NCBI RefSeq assembly: GCF_000801105.2 | Contig: NW_026615395.1 | Location: forward strand, 1 to 64,000 | Origin: Raphanus sativus | Lineage: Eukaryota > Streptophyta > Magnoliopsida > Brassicales > Brassicaceae | Reading direction: 5' to 3' | Length of the DNA stretch: 64,000 nucleotides | In this document: one piece after another, positions 22,109 to 33,769 of the stretch | How positions within the stretch are numbered: position 1 is the first letter of the stretch | Layout of the letters: each line of letters starts with the position of its first letter | The notes under the pieces: generated by a model | The model's input: only the letters and a program-made list of their open reading frames with translations | Database searches by the model: none | Told to the model about the DNA's origin: nothing | Position numbers and translations under genes: made by a program

Positions 22109-24090
22109 GTATCGTACAAAAACACTCAAATTTGTTATCATGATCCATGTGGGTTTTCATACGGCAATTTGAGTTTATATCAATGTATTAGGAGTGTTTT
22201 TACTTCGTCCCAGAAATATATAATCGAGTATAGTAAAAGTTCTTGTTCTATTTGGGTCTGTGTCAAATCTCAAACGGAGAATACATAAACTATACGACAA
22301 TACCATCGACCGATATAGATATACTATCAAGACACCAATCAGATATAAAAACGATTTTTTTACCTTCTAAGACACATTTTGTCTTTTCTATTACTCCTTT
22401 AGGCACTTCCCACTTGGGAGACACATATTACCTTCTCTATGAGTGTTGAAATACATCCCTACCCTCATTTCTAACCACACCACTCTTTACTAACTATACA
22501 GAAACTAACCACGGTTCCAACCTTTTTTTAATATTTGTCGGACAAAACAAGACAGATATTGTCTCTCATCTCTTTACTTTTCCCATTTCAAAAAAACCTT
22601 CATATCTCGATATTCTCTTTTAAAAAAACCGTTGTTAGACGCGAAATACAACACCGGAGAGCTGTAATGGCAAAGACAAAAAACCGCCGTCCGTGCAGTC
22701 AGACCTTCCGCCGTCTTCATCTGGTAAACTTTATGGTTATTCTCAAGGCGATTTCGCTGTTAAAATATCTTTATTTTCGATTTCCGCGTCAGTTCCGTGT
22801 AATTCCACCTCTTAATTTCAGTTTTTTTTTGAAAAATTTGTGGTGGTTTTTTAGGGGTTCTAAATCGAGTTCAACCAACAATCTTCTTTGGGTTTTTTCG
22901 TCGATTGTTTTTGTTTCTCTTCCAATACAGTTGGTAAAACTTTCAATTTCAGTTTTGTTAACTTTCGATTTCATTTAACAAAAAAATTGGGGGTTTTTTT
23001 AGGGTTTCTAAATCGAGTTCAACCAACAATCTTTTTTGGATTATTCTTTATCTTCCAAAACAGTTTTGTTAATTTTATCAAAATCTCCTATCACTTTCAG
23101 AAACCATGCAACCAGATCCGCGTCTCCCGTTGAGGTTATTTGCTACTGATAGGTTCCCCATCAACAAACTCAACATATATTCTTTATCTTTGTACGAGTA
23201 TAGCAATACCACCGTACCGAACCTCCACAGGTTATTACGATATTGTTCAGATACATACCAATTTAGTATCTTTCTGTTTCAGATGACTCACCTATGAGTT
23301 TGTTTTGACTGGTTTCAGATGGGGGAAAGAATTCAATGTTTCAGGAGAATTTTGTGTACACATGAAACTTTTACATATGTGTTCTGTCCATATCCACGAA
23401 AACAAACTTTTATCCATAGTCTTATGTCCATGTCTATGAAAACACATTCAGTAACTTTTTGTCCATGTCCATAAAACACATGTCCAATAAATTATAAATA
23501 AAAATTAAAATAAAAAAATATATATAAAATTAAAATATCACAAATTTAATCAAAATGGATATCACAATATATAATTTGAAAAACATATTTTTTATCCATG
23601 TCCATGAAACACATGACCAATAAATTATAATTTGAAAATTTAGCATGATCATATTCATCCACAATAGCTGAATGTACACAACTACAATGTTTATATCCAC
23701 AACTCTTTTGTCCATATTTTTTATTTGTATCTTCTGAAATATAACAATAAAACATATCAAAATGGATATCAAATTATAGAGAATAAAAAAAACATAATTT
23801 ACTATATCAAACAATAATAATTAAAAAAGAAGAAAACATGTCTTTTTCATTTCGTTTGGTTTGGAGATATATAAAGTACGAATAAAAAAAATATCACCAC
23901 AAAGTACACAGAATTTTAAAATAGAAAAAAATAAAAACAAACCAGACTCTTCTTTCTCTTAACCAGACGTAAGGGGGTACTTGGATAAAAACAAATGAGA
24001 GAGAAGGGAAGAAAGTGTGTCTCCAGCGGGAAGTGACTTAACATGACAACAAAAAGAATAAAGTGTCTCAATATGTAACGCACTCTATAA
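22109..24090. other. repeat-rich intergenic region
   Basis: No recognisable gene is present. At 22850-23060 a unit of about 146 bp containing 'ctaaatcgagttcaaccaacaatctt' occurs twice in tandem. At 23370-23720 a degenerate 'tttgtccatgtccat(g/a)aaacacatgtccaataaatt' motif is repeated several times. An open stretch at 22535-22978 has low-complexity, hydrophobic content and no domain; I do not call it a gene. Confidence 0.5.
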
Positions 24091-24094
24091 AAAC

Positions 24095-24372
24095 GCATAG
24101 GATAGCCTTGAGTCTTGACTTGTTACAATAAGCGAACGAGTAAAACCAAGTCTGCATCGTGATCAAGATTTTTAAGAACTTTTGTAAGAAACCCATCTAA
24201 TGAGCATTAGCTTAAACCATAGGACATACAATCAAAATCAACACTTAACGATAACTAGGAAATTTCGGTACAAAACCCAAAAAGGAAAAGACTAAGAGAA
24301 CACAAAGCTTATAAACCATAACATACTAAATTGATGAAATATCCACAAATCCTTGGTTGAAAATCCAAACTA
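24095..24372 (-). repeat. dispersed copy of NAA60 intron-2 sequence (copy 1)
   Basis: 'caataagcgaacgagtaaaaccaagtctgcatcgtgatcaagattttt' and the following 200 bases match the NAA60 intron at about 8200-8440 in diverged form. They match the copies at 27180-27440 and 32975-33210 closely. No exon is retained here. Confidence 0.75.
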
Positions 24373-25071
24373 AATATAATGTTTAAGTGTTTTAACTATA
24401 TATTGTTTTGTGTTTTGTCATCTGGACGATGACCGTCAATTTCCATAACTCTTTAGTAATAGTATTCTGTATTCATAATTTTAGCATAATTCTTTACATA
24501 ATACTTGAGAAATAAAATATCATTGTTATTTTTTTAGCGAAATTGAGCAGTTACAAAAGTAAGACAAACATTATTTCACTGGTAACGTAGGAGATAATAT
24601 TTTTTTCACATCTACTGATAAGTTCCATATCGCCGACAAAAAAAAAGTTCCATATCGCCCAATTTTGATGAGTTGTTGTCCAAACGACACTAATATAAAG
24701 CGAAAATCTTACTATCAAGCAAATTAATTAAAAAAGATGAAAACAGTTGTCTTTTGGAAGATGGTTTTGAAATATCGAGCAAAATAATTAAGAAAAAGAA
24801 AAATGAAAACAGTTGTAATATTAGAAAAAAAAATTTGAAAATAGTTGTCTTTGGAATATGAAACAAAGTCCAGAGCTTTGTCCAAAAAAAAAAAAGAAAA
24901 GAAATAAAGTCCAGAGTTGTATAATTGGTAACGCGTTTGGTAATATTAAAAGAAAGCCACTTGAGTCATCCTTACATTTACTCTCTCTCTCTCTCTCTCA
25001 CTTTCCCTTTTCTCCTCTACCTCCATTTTCAGTTCCCCAGAGGAAGAATCTTTTTGCTTCCAAGTCCCAAG
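24373..25071 (+). promoter_or_regulatory. upstream region of the CC-like gene
   Basis: This is A/T-rich DNA without a gene. Just before the start codon a (CT)n run at about 24980-25000 and a C/T-rich leader resemble plant 5' UTRs. Confidence 0.35.
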
Positions 25072-26504
25072 ATGCACGGCAAAACAGATTCCGAGGTGAC
25101 GAGCATCGCCGCCTCGTCGCCAGCCAGATCTCCACGCCGACCAGTCTACTACGTCCAATCGCCGTCTCGCGACTCTCACGACGGAGAGAAAACAGCAACC
25201 TCCTTCCACTCAACTCCCGTGCTCAGCCCGATGGGATCTCCGCCGCACTCACAGTCCTCCATGGGCCGCCACTCGCGAGAATCCTCCTCGACCCGGTTCT
25301 CCGGGTCCTTAAAACCCGGGTCCCGGAAAGTCAACGACAGCTCGACGAAGCGGAAAGGACACGGACACGGCGGAGAGAAGCAGTTCGCGATGATCGAAGA
25401 GGAAGGGCTGTTAGACGACGGAGAGAGAGATCGTGATACGCTTCCTCGTCGGTGCTATGTCTTAGCCTTCGTCGTTGGATTCTTCATACTCTTTGGTCTC
25501 TTCTCTTTGATTCTTTACGGTGCTGCTAAACCTCAGAAACCAAAGATAACCGTCAAGGTTAGTTTTTTTTTTTTTTTTTTTTTTTTTAGTTAGTTAGTTA
25601 GTGTTCCGAATTTTAAAAATCTGATTTTTTTTTAAGAATAATTCGATTTCTCAAGATCTGTAACTTTTGCCACCACAGAGTATAACATTCGAGACGCTCA
25701 AGATCCAAGCTGGTCAAGATGCTGGTGGTGTCGGAACCGATATGATCACCATGAACGCGACTCTTAGAATGTTGTATCGAAACACTGGAACTTTCTTTGG
25801 TGTCCATGTAACTTCAACTCCTGTCGATCTCAGTTTCTCTCAGATGAAAATCGGCTCCGGTTCTGTAAGTCCTCCTCATCAAAATTCAGACATTGCATAA
25901 ATCGGAACAATACTCTGCAAACTAGGCCTCAGTTTTTTGAATTTTTCGTATGTTCTTGTCGGATTCAATTCTTGTCGGAAGTTTCAGTTCAGTTTTAGAT
26001 CGGTTCGGGTCAATCTGCAATTAAAATCCCTAAATTGTTTTTTTTTTTTTTGAACATCCAATAAAAATTGAGATTAGCATAATTTTCCAACACATACAAT
26101 TATTTGTGAGGCCATATTAGGTTCTGATGTATTATGATACATTGCAGATTAAGAAGTTTTATCAGTCAAGGAAGAGCGAGAGAACGGTATTGGTACACGT
26201 GATCGGAGAGAAGATTCCTTTATACGGAAGTGGCGCGACATTGATACCGCCGGCGCCTCCAGCTCCACTTCCGAAACCTAAAAAGAAGAAGAAAGGAGCT
26301 CCGGTTGTTATTCCTGACCCGCCCGCACCTTCTGCACCGGTTCCTATGAGACTCAGTTTCGTTGTTCGATCACGAGCTTACGTGTTGGGGAGGTTAGTGA
26401 AGCCCAAGTTCCTCAAGAAGATCGAGTGTGACATCAACTTCGAACACAAGAAGCTCAATAAGCATATACCTATCACCAAGAATTGCACCGTCACTACTGT
26501 TTGA
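25072..26504 (+). CDS. CC1/CC2-like companion of cellulose synthase protein
   Basis: Exons are 25072-25557, 25679-25864 and 26148-26504, giving 342 aa. The cytosolic N-terminus (about residues 1-120) is basic and Ser/Pro-rich, with the conserved RRPVYYVQSPSRDSHDGEK and STPVLSPMGSPP blocks. Then comes one transmembrane helix (about 125-150, YVLAFVVGFFILFGLFSLILY). The apoplastic domain of LEA-2/hydroxyproline-rich type follows, with a Pro/Lys-rich insert (PPAPPAPLPKPKKKKK) and the end ITKNCTVTTV. Arabidopsis CC1 (At1g45688) and CC2 (At5g42860) bind microtubules with the N-terminus and keep cellulose synthase on them under salt stress. Which of the two this matches I cannot decide. Neither is expected at this locus by Arabidopsis order, so it is probably a transposed copy. 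The frame is intact. Confidence 0.8.
25564..25586. repeat. poly-T tract at start of intron 1 of the CC-like gene
   Basis: A run of T directly follows the splice donor, then TTAGTTAGTTAG. Such runs are common in plant introns and prone to length error in assemblies. Confidence 0.7.
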
Positions 26505-26879
26505 TTTGAAGAACCATTTTTAGTGAGGAAAAAAAGGATGTCGTATAAGGGTAACGTGATTACAGCTCTACGGTCAGTATTTTGGGTTCTCTGGGCAGCG
26601 CGTTGAAGGTAACGAATGAAAAACTGTCGGTGGCTTTAGTTTACTTGAGTGGTTGGTTTTGGACCTTTGTGATTAGTTATTTTATTTTATCTGTGAAAAG
26701 AATTTAAAATTGTGTGGAGAATATATTAATTCATTTGTTTCCTTTTTCTTTTTCTTTTTGTTTACAGAATATATTAATTCATTTGTTTTGATGCAATGGT
26801 GGACAATACTTATCTATTTTGTTAAAATTGAAACTTAAATTTATACTAATTGTTGACCAAAAGTTTCATAATATATTAC

Positions 26880-27090
26880 ACAAATCAAACTAAACAAAAG
26901 TTCTATCAGAAATGTTTTATCAACAAACTTCAATCTTACATTCTCACTGCTCTTGAGTTTTAAACCTGTTTGAACAAAAAAAAGTTCTATCAGAAATGGC
27001 TCAAAAAATGTGTATGGTGAATACATTAACTATACGACAATACCATCAACCAATATATATAGTTATATACTATCAAGACCACCAATCAGA
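26880..27090 (+). pseudogene. internally deleted CRP gene
   Basis: The CRP leader ('ttttaaacctgtttgaac') and the start codon with MAQKMCMV (from 26996) are present. After eight codons the sequence jumps straight into the 3' flank found about 40-160 bases after the stop of genes A and C ('aatacattaactatacgacaataccatc'). Both cysteine modules and the intron are missing. A 19-base piece of the leader ('aaaagttctatcagaaatg') is inserted upstream at about 26896. Confidence 0.75.
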
Positions 27091-27104
27091 TAAAAACGCA
27101 TAAC

Positions 27105-27440
27105 GTCCAATGTCTCCTCTCCCTTGGACGAGTCATAATGTCCAAGACAGAAGTCTCAGCATATAAAGGCATTGGATAGCCGTTGAGTCTTACTTGTTAC
27201 AATAAGCGAACGAGTAAAACAAAAAAGTCTGCATCGTGATCAAGATTTTTAAGAACTTTTGTGAGAAACCCATCTAATGAGCATGAGCTTAAACCATAGG
27301 ACATACAATCAAAATCCACACTAAACGATAACTAGGAAGTTTCAGTACAGAACCCAAAGAATAAAGTGAACACAAAGCTTATAAACCATAACATACTACA
27401 TTTGTGAAATCTTCACAAATCCTTGGTTGAAAAATTGCGA
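27105..27440 (-). repeat. copy of NAA60 exon 3 fragment plus intron 2 (copy 2)
   Basis: 'tctcctctcccttggacgagtcat' at about 27111 is NAA60 exon 3 coding sequence (8091-8114), followed by intron sequence continuous with the copies at 24.1 kb and 32.9 kb. The exon piece is too short to be functional. Confidence 0.75.
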
Positions 27441-28540
27441 CATTATGGCAATAAACTATGTATAACGAAATGCCCCAAAACCACTACTATTTTCTAATTC
27501 TCAGACAAAGCGTTCACTTCTATTATGATCAATGTTTTGTCAGTAAAATTATTGAATAATATAAAAAAAAACAGATTAATGGTATTTTCGGAAAAATGGA
27601 CCAATGATTAACAAGAGTAGATTATTACTTTATTAGAGTTTTTTTCATATTATAATTTACAAATAAGTAATATTATATAGATTTTGGGGGGGATCTATCA
27701 GACTATATAACAGTCTTTAAGATGGATTAACACATACAACATTCATAAAATTAGAAATCAAGATTCATTTCGATTACATGGGAAAGACAAATGGAGTATA
27801 AAGAATCTGTACAATAGTTTATATCTTTATTGGGGTAATTTGTATGGTTTTCATCCACTCGTCTTTGGCTTGATTCTTGGAGTTCGATGCTCAGACCAAG
27901 ACAACGATGATGACAATGAGCAGAACAATCGCAAAAATGAGAATAAGAAGACATGTCTGCAACAAAAGTACAACATATGGAAACTTAGTTTTAGCTACTT
28001 AAAATAAGGAATCATTGAATTGAAAAAAAAATGTGAGAAGAGAGTCTATGTCTTAGTTGTGTACCAAAGATGAGTTTGCTCTCTGAGTTTTAGATGCTTT
28101 TCTGAGTTGAGCAGTGGCTTGTGCAGTTGCAGCTTGTGAGTTATCAATGTTAGAGCTGATGTCATCTGCCATATAGACATTACATTGTTTCTTAGATTCT
28201 AAAGAAGCAAAGGACACAGGGATACATTTAAGGTTTATGGTCGTTGGCAGTAACTTACCGATCATAACTCCTTGATCGTTCACTAAAACAGCTAGATCTT
28301 TGAAGATTTCATTCACTTCACCAATCTGTTCTTGAATCTCTCTAATTCCTTGCTCTCTTTCCTCGATGATTGCCTCGTTGAATGTTATCTAGAAACACTA
28401 CTTCTTGCCTGGAACGAGAATAATAAGAAGTTAATAAAGCAAGTCACTGGTGAAACAGAAAAGATGGTACTAATTACTTTTAAAGTTTATATCACTAACT
28501 AAAACTAGAGTTAGTTACTCAATTAGATATCTGGCGTTGC
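27440..28540 (-). pseudogene. partial duplicate of SYP21: exons 5-7 and 3' flank
   Basis: The sequence closely matches 33210-34440. The last exon (stop at 27891-27893, [21 protein letters not shown]), exon 6 (SNARE second half) and exon 5 are present with intact splice signals. Exon 5 lacks six bases after 'aatgttatct' (two codons). Exons 1-4 are missing, so there is no Habc domain or start codon. Similarity ends about 35 bases before the cullin-like gene on the other strand. Confidence 0.85.
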
Positions 28541-28574
28541 TCGGCTTTCACGATCGGTAATCAAGAGACGGCCA

Positions 28575-29771
28575 ATGAAACGCTCAATCAGCGAGGGCGA
28601 TTTGTCCCCGTCGTCTTCGAAGAAGAAGAAGAAGAAGAAGCACCATGAATCTGAAGATCTGGAGTCCGATTTGGCTCCACCGCCCATCAGATGCTCAATC
28701 AGCGATGGGGATTTCATCATCACGAAAGAGGAGGAGATGGACACAGACCATGACGCTGAATATCCTCCAATCCATGTTGTTAATCTGGAATCGACTATGG
28801 TGAATCCACCACCACCCATGAGATGCGACGATCCTCCTCCGAATACCTCCCCTGCTGTGCGGGTTTTCAAATTCAACTTCATCATGAATAAAAGTAATTT
28901 CTATTCAAAACTCTATTCTCTTCTTCCATTCTTCTGTGTTTGTGCCTTGTGTGCTTATTGGCTTTCTTCATGTTTTGATATCTGTCAGCTGACCCCAAAG
29001 TTTTCTTGGACAAGGCTTGGATACTTCTAAAGCCAGCTCTCACAAGCATCTTGCATGAAGAGAACCTAGACCGTTTCTACTTCGGTACTATTAATCATGT
29101 ATTTGAAACATGTCAATGTACGTACCATTTCTTGTCTTTCTAATCTACATATTATAGGTTGTTTGTGTGAATGTATTTTCCCCTGAGTAGCTTCTTCTTT
29201 TTGCAGCCAAGGGTTGGTGAGGAGAAGAAAAAATGCAGAAGCCTCTCCCTTTTCTTTATATTCCAGGATGAGCTGCTTGAAGTTGTCTACAGGGAACTCC
29301 TGGGGGTTCATGCTTGTGCCATTCTTGAAAAGGTTCCTTTCCTCCTCCTTTGTGGTTCATGTTTTTGTTTCCAAGTTTGTCTAAGCATATGTGGTTGGTT
29401 GGTTGCAGGGTTTTGAGAAGCTAATGGATGAAAGACACTTTGAGGCCCTTCGTATCATGTATGATCTCTTCTCCCAGGCGGATTTAGTGGGTCATATCAA
29501 CGATGCCCTGAGCTCCTACATTTGTCAAACTGGAGAGAAGATTCTAAAAGAAGAAGGCTCGTCTCTCGCTGAGTTCAAGGCTCACGTTGATAAGATATGT
29601 TGTACTTACTTTTGCGAAGATCCTTTGTTGGAGAAGACTGCCCAAAAGTGTTTTGAAGGTCTTGGAATGTCTCTCTCTCCTGGCCATTTTCCTTTCCTGG
29701 ATCCATCCGACGAGGAGATGTTTGAACTAGGAAGCTCAGGGCCTCTTCCTACGAGTCATTGGTGTTTTTAA
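28575..29771 (+). CDS. cullin-like N-terminal fragment protein (CUL4/At4g12100-type)
   Basis: The start ATG opens a Lys/Ser-rich, acidic leader (MKRSISEGDLSPSSS, then a Lys run). Exon 1 runs to about 28893. Exon 2 (about 28988-29117) encodes 'LDKAWILLKPALTSILHEENLDRFYFGTINHVFETC', a cullin N-terminal helical repeat. Later exons (about 29265-29332 and 29409-29771) encode 'DELLEVVYRELLGVHACAILEKGFEKLMDERHFEALRIMYDLFSQ...' and 'LSSYICQTGEKILKEEG', matching the end of a cullin N-terminal domain. The join between exon 2 and the next exon was not resolved in frame, so this may be a pseudogene. There is no cullin-homology or neddylation domain, so no RBX1 binding is expected. It resembles the short Arabidopsis cullin-family proteins. 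It could at most bind an adaptor such as DDB1. Confidence 0.6.
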
Positions 29772-31817
29772 CAAGGGTGTTTTTATTATGTTTCACTTTT
29801 ATTATGTCTCACGTTTTACTAGTCCCCATTAAATTGCTACGATTGAATTTCGGCCATGTTGCTTTTGGATGTTTCTTTTTATTATTATCATCATTATGAA
29901 TTGTTCACCTCATAGCTCTGAGAGCACTTCTTTTTGTGTGTGTGAAAGTTTAAGATGTATTTGGCGTATTATTTTTGAGTTATTACACGCAATGTTTGGG
30001 ACGATACTAGGTGTGGTTGAGCCGTAGAGAGTGGTATGAACAGAACGTCATTACCCTAGAGAGTAGTATGAACAAGACGTTGAAATGTCAATTTCTCGTA
30101 GGGACCGGTACAGCCGCAGGAGACGTGGCTTTCCCAAAAGGGGAAAGAGAATTTAGCTTCCGTATTGAAGCGGTATAAACGTCGGTTATCTAGTAAATCG
30201 ATCGGTATGAATCAAGATGAACATGTGAGTCTCATGATAATCAAAAGAACGTCGAGAGGACGCCTAAGAATCAAAACTTTTGCTTTCTGATTGTTCATCT
30301 GCTTCGTTATTGTGTGTTACGAAAATAATGGATTTTTGTTGCGTCAGAATTTTTTGGGTTCTCTTGTTAATTTGGTTGTAATGTTATGCTATAGCGTATA
30401 GGCCATATATAGCTACAAACCGAGTCCGGTTTTGTGCAATTTGTTGCGTAATCATAAACTAGTTCCGTTGGTTTAAGTTAAAATCTTCTGAACCAGGTCT
30501 CATTGATGCTAAAGTTGTGTTGTACACGATGATGTAACATGAATTCAACATTCATTGAAACAAAATATCGGGTAAACTTGTATCTTGTTCAATAAGGTGT
30601 TGTCACCATCGCTATTTCATTATAAACATCATAGTGAAATAGATGGAGCTCTAACTAAACCTAATTGGTTAATTAAATTTCCAATCCCGACTACCAATTT
30701 ATGGGACAAGAAAGATAACACGATGTACGTACCAGTAAACGTTTCTATTTACAAACTTGCAACCATGTTTCCGTTACTCTTTTTCTTTTAACACTGGTGA
30801 TTTCATTCAAAGTAAATGTAGTCCAAAATGACTATCACAGTAATAAAAAAAAGAGAAACAACCAACATGCATCAGAAGAAAAACAAAGAATGAAGCTCTA
30901 AAGAGCCAGAGTCGATCGAGGTTGCATAGCACATGTCAACACTGCAAAGCGCAAACAATAGAATATAACAGGAACCAAGTGCAGCTTAGTTCTCGGTTCA
31001 GAGTTTTTTGAAACCAAGCATGTCAGTGACTATATGGTGCATAACAAAATATTATATGATGTGATTTTTTTTTCAAATTCTCAAGAGTAGGAAAATTCTG
31101 GACACCACGTTTCTAACAACCTTCAATACGAACTTGCATCCCTTTACATTGTAAGCTAATTCTTTCACATTGATATGCATTGCTTTGATAGTGATTAATT
31201 TCTTATATTCTTATGATCAAATATTTTTCATATGTAGCTTGTTTTATCTGATTTGTTTTCACTGAACTATTGTATATTATTGTATTGAATGGTAATTTTA
31301 ATAGCAGACATATACATGATTCGACCTAATCATAATCAACCCTACACCTTTGGTGCCAAGTCATAACATCTTTCCTATCATTGGAAAACATGGTGTGATC
31401 TATGTGGATGATGAACTTGTTTCAAAATAAAGTTCATGGGAAAGGTTAGTTTATTATTGCACTTTTATCAACATTTGTTTAAATCTTAATAAGGTGTATC
31501 TCTTTTGTCTTTCAAAGTCTATGTTGAAATTCATTTTGGATTTACAAATTGATGTACAAGCTTATGAAAGAGTTGATGAGAAACCTCAAAGAAGTTTGTA
31601 TCTTTTTAGTGGGCAGGATAGACAGATTTTGGTGATTGAAATAGTGAGAAAAAAACACGTGACTTAATTTAATGTAGTTAGTTGTTTCAATAATTTTAAT
31701 GGACATGTCAAATTTTGTGCATAACTTCTTCTTTTAATTTGTGTCCTAAAGGCTGTCAAGACTGCAAACTGCAAACAGCTTTATGATTCTAACACCTTTA
31801 TGTTATTTTTTTTTCAG
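29772..31817. other. 2-kb stretch without a recognised gene
   Basis: I see no domain-bearing ORF. The section at 30000-30300 is more G/C-rich and ORF-poor ('gagagtagtatgaacaagacgttg' type repeats occur twice at about 30028 and 30058), suggesting decayed transposon sequence. An upstream exon of the DDB1-like gene should lie somewhere before 31818, but I could not identify it. Confidence 0.4.
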
Positions 31818-32829
31818 CTGCACCAAGAGTGCAAACAGCTAATGATAATTATATAACTACAATTCGGCAACCAACAGCCGTGACTCACTCATGTTGTGGC
31901 TATTTCACAAGTAGAAAGAACTTGAATCTTCTCATCTGGTAATCCCTTTAAAATAGTAAAGACAATATATCAATGAATAATAATACTAATTCATATTAGT
32001 TCCATAACTATTTTTTTTTCCATTTACTTTTCAGCAAAGGCACTGTAGTATCGATATATGTCATGAACAGTAGTGGATTTTCCATTTACTTTTCAGCAAA
32101 GGCACTGTAGTATCGATATATGTCATGAACAGTAGTGGATCCTTAGAGGTATTATATTATATGTTTTCGTTGCAGTATTTGTTATTTCTAGGGAGTACTT
32201 TTTTCACTTCATTCAATATTTTAATCATATACAGCATCTAGTGGATTTTCCCATGTTTGCAAGAGTCGTTTTCATGGAGATTTCCCCGAGTATATATATA
32301 AATGTTATTTTATCTTATTATTTTTGTTTTGGGTTTGACAACTGATCTATAATCTTTCTGCAGCCTTCAGCTGAAAACTTCTTTCTCATTGCCACTGAAC
32401 TAGGCGTGTTTTGTGTGTTTGGTTGGGATGTTAAGGCGTCCAATGTCGTTTCAAGGTATGTTATCTTCGAGCTCCTTTAACAGTTCTAACCAATAAGGCT
32501 CATTAGTTTATCATCCTTTTTTGGGTCATTTCTTCTTCTACTGATTTATAATCAATTATCTTGCAGACATACCGTCAAAATCCTACCAAGAGTGGTAACA
32601 CATGAAATAGAGAATGTACCGTACCTTAATTACATGTATTGAATATTTGATCTATTTTATCTAGTAATGAATCATATTTTGACTTAGTTTTCTGATTTTA
32701 ACTATGTAGGGTGCGACAATCTCTCCTGATGCCAAATTAGTGGTCCTATATTATAGGGAAAACGAGGTGCTAGTTGTCAATATCAGTGCTTTAGAACCTG
32801 TACTCACTCCAAGATTTAGGCACATGTAG
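31818..32829 (+). pseudogene. DDB1-like N-terminal beta-propeller fragment
   Basis: Six exons join in one frame: 31818-31938, 32097-32148, 32235-32289, 32371-32455, 32567-32615 and 32710-32829, about 159 aa after an unidentified 5' end. The peptide follows DDB1: 'ITTIRQPTAVTHSCCGYFTS', 'LNLLICKGTVVSIYVM', 'FFLIATELGVFCVFGWD' and 'GATISPDAKLVVLYYRENEVLVV'. DDB1 is the adaptor of CUL4 ubiquitin ligases and is about 1,090 aa; here only the first blades remain before a stop. A 62-bp tandem duplication gives exon 2 two alternative acceptors (32034 and 32096). Classed as a pseudogene because of its size and missing start, although the surviving frame is open. CPSF160/SF3B3-type relatives are less likely because of the HSC.G.F pattern. 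Confidence 0.6.
32017..32140 (+). repeat. 62-bp tandem duplication across a splice acceptor
   Basis: 'ccatttacttttcag' plus 43 exon bases occurs twice with period 62 (the acceptors end at 32034 and 32096). The copies are identical by eye, so the event is recent. Confidence 0.9.
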
Positions 32830-32924
32830 TGATTCAGTTCGTTCATTTCTAACAATTATATATCTCTAATTTTATATGGTGCACAATAAGTTATATAACA
32901 ATAAGTTATATTTTGTAATTTCCC

Positions 32925-33210
32925 AAGACAGAAGTTTCAGCATATAAAGGCATTGGATAGCCGTTGAGTCTTGACTTGTTACAATAAGCGAACGAGTAAA
33001 ACCAAGTCTGCATCGTGATCAAGATTTTTAAGGACTTTTGTGAGAAACCCATCTAATGAGCATGAGCTTAAACCATAGGACATACAATCAAAATCCACAC
33101 TAAACGATAACTAGGAAGTTTCAGTACAGAACCCAAAGAATAAAGAGAACACAAAGCTTATAAACCATAACATACTACATTTGTGAAATCTTCACAAATC
33201 CTTGGTTGAA
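32925..33210 (-). repeat. copy of NAA60 intron-2 sequence (copy 3)
   Basis: Nearly identical to 27150-27440, starting 'ccaagacagaagtttcagcatataaaggcattggatag' and running through 'tccttggttgaaaaattgc'. Together with the following SYP21 3' end it forms a direct repeat of about 1.45 kb with 27105-28540. Confidence 0.8.
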
Positions 33211-33769
33211 AAATTGCTACATTATGGCAATAAACTATGTATAAGGAAATGCCCCAAAACTACTACTATTTTCTAATTCTCAGACAAAGCGTTCACTCCT
33301 ATTATGATCAATGTTTTGTCAGTAAAATTATTGAATAATATAAAAAAACAGATTAATGGTATTTTCGGAAAAATGGACCAATGATTAACAAGAGTAGATT
33401 ATTACTTTATTAGAGCTTTTTCATATTATAATTTACAAATAAGTATATTATATAGATTTTCGGGGGATCTATCAGACTAAATGATAAACATATTCATTTT
33501 GCTATAACAGTCTTTTTTTTTTTTTTTGCAAATTGCTATAACAGTCTTTAAGATGGATTAACACATACAACATTTTTTTTTTTTTTGAAAGAATTTTAAA
33601 TTTATTCAAACAAAAAAAACTGTTTTACAAAAAACACACATACAACATTCACACGATTAGAAATCAAAGATTCAATTCGATTACATGGGAAAGACAAATG
33701 GAGTATAAAGAATCTGTACAATAGTTTATATCTTTAATGGGTAATTTGTATAGTTTTCATCATTGGTGC

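Noticed and set aside
22535..23300. Run of overlapping open frames of 80-147 aa
   Set aside because: Phe/Leu-rich translation of T-rich DNA with an internal tandem repeat; no domain or plausible splice structure.
24946..25436. Open frames antisense to or out of frame with the CC-like exon 1
   Set aside because: They are by-products of the G/C-rich coding exon; only the frame from 25072 matches a known family and splices correctly.
30585..30791. 68-aa open frame between the cullin-like and DDB1-like fragments
   Set aside because: No similarity recognised, no splice or promoter context, length expected by chance.
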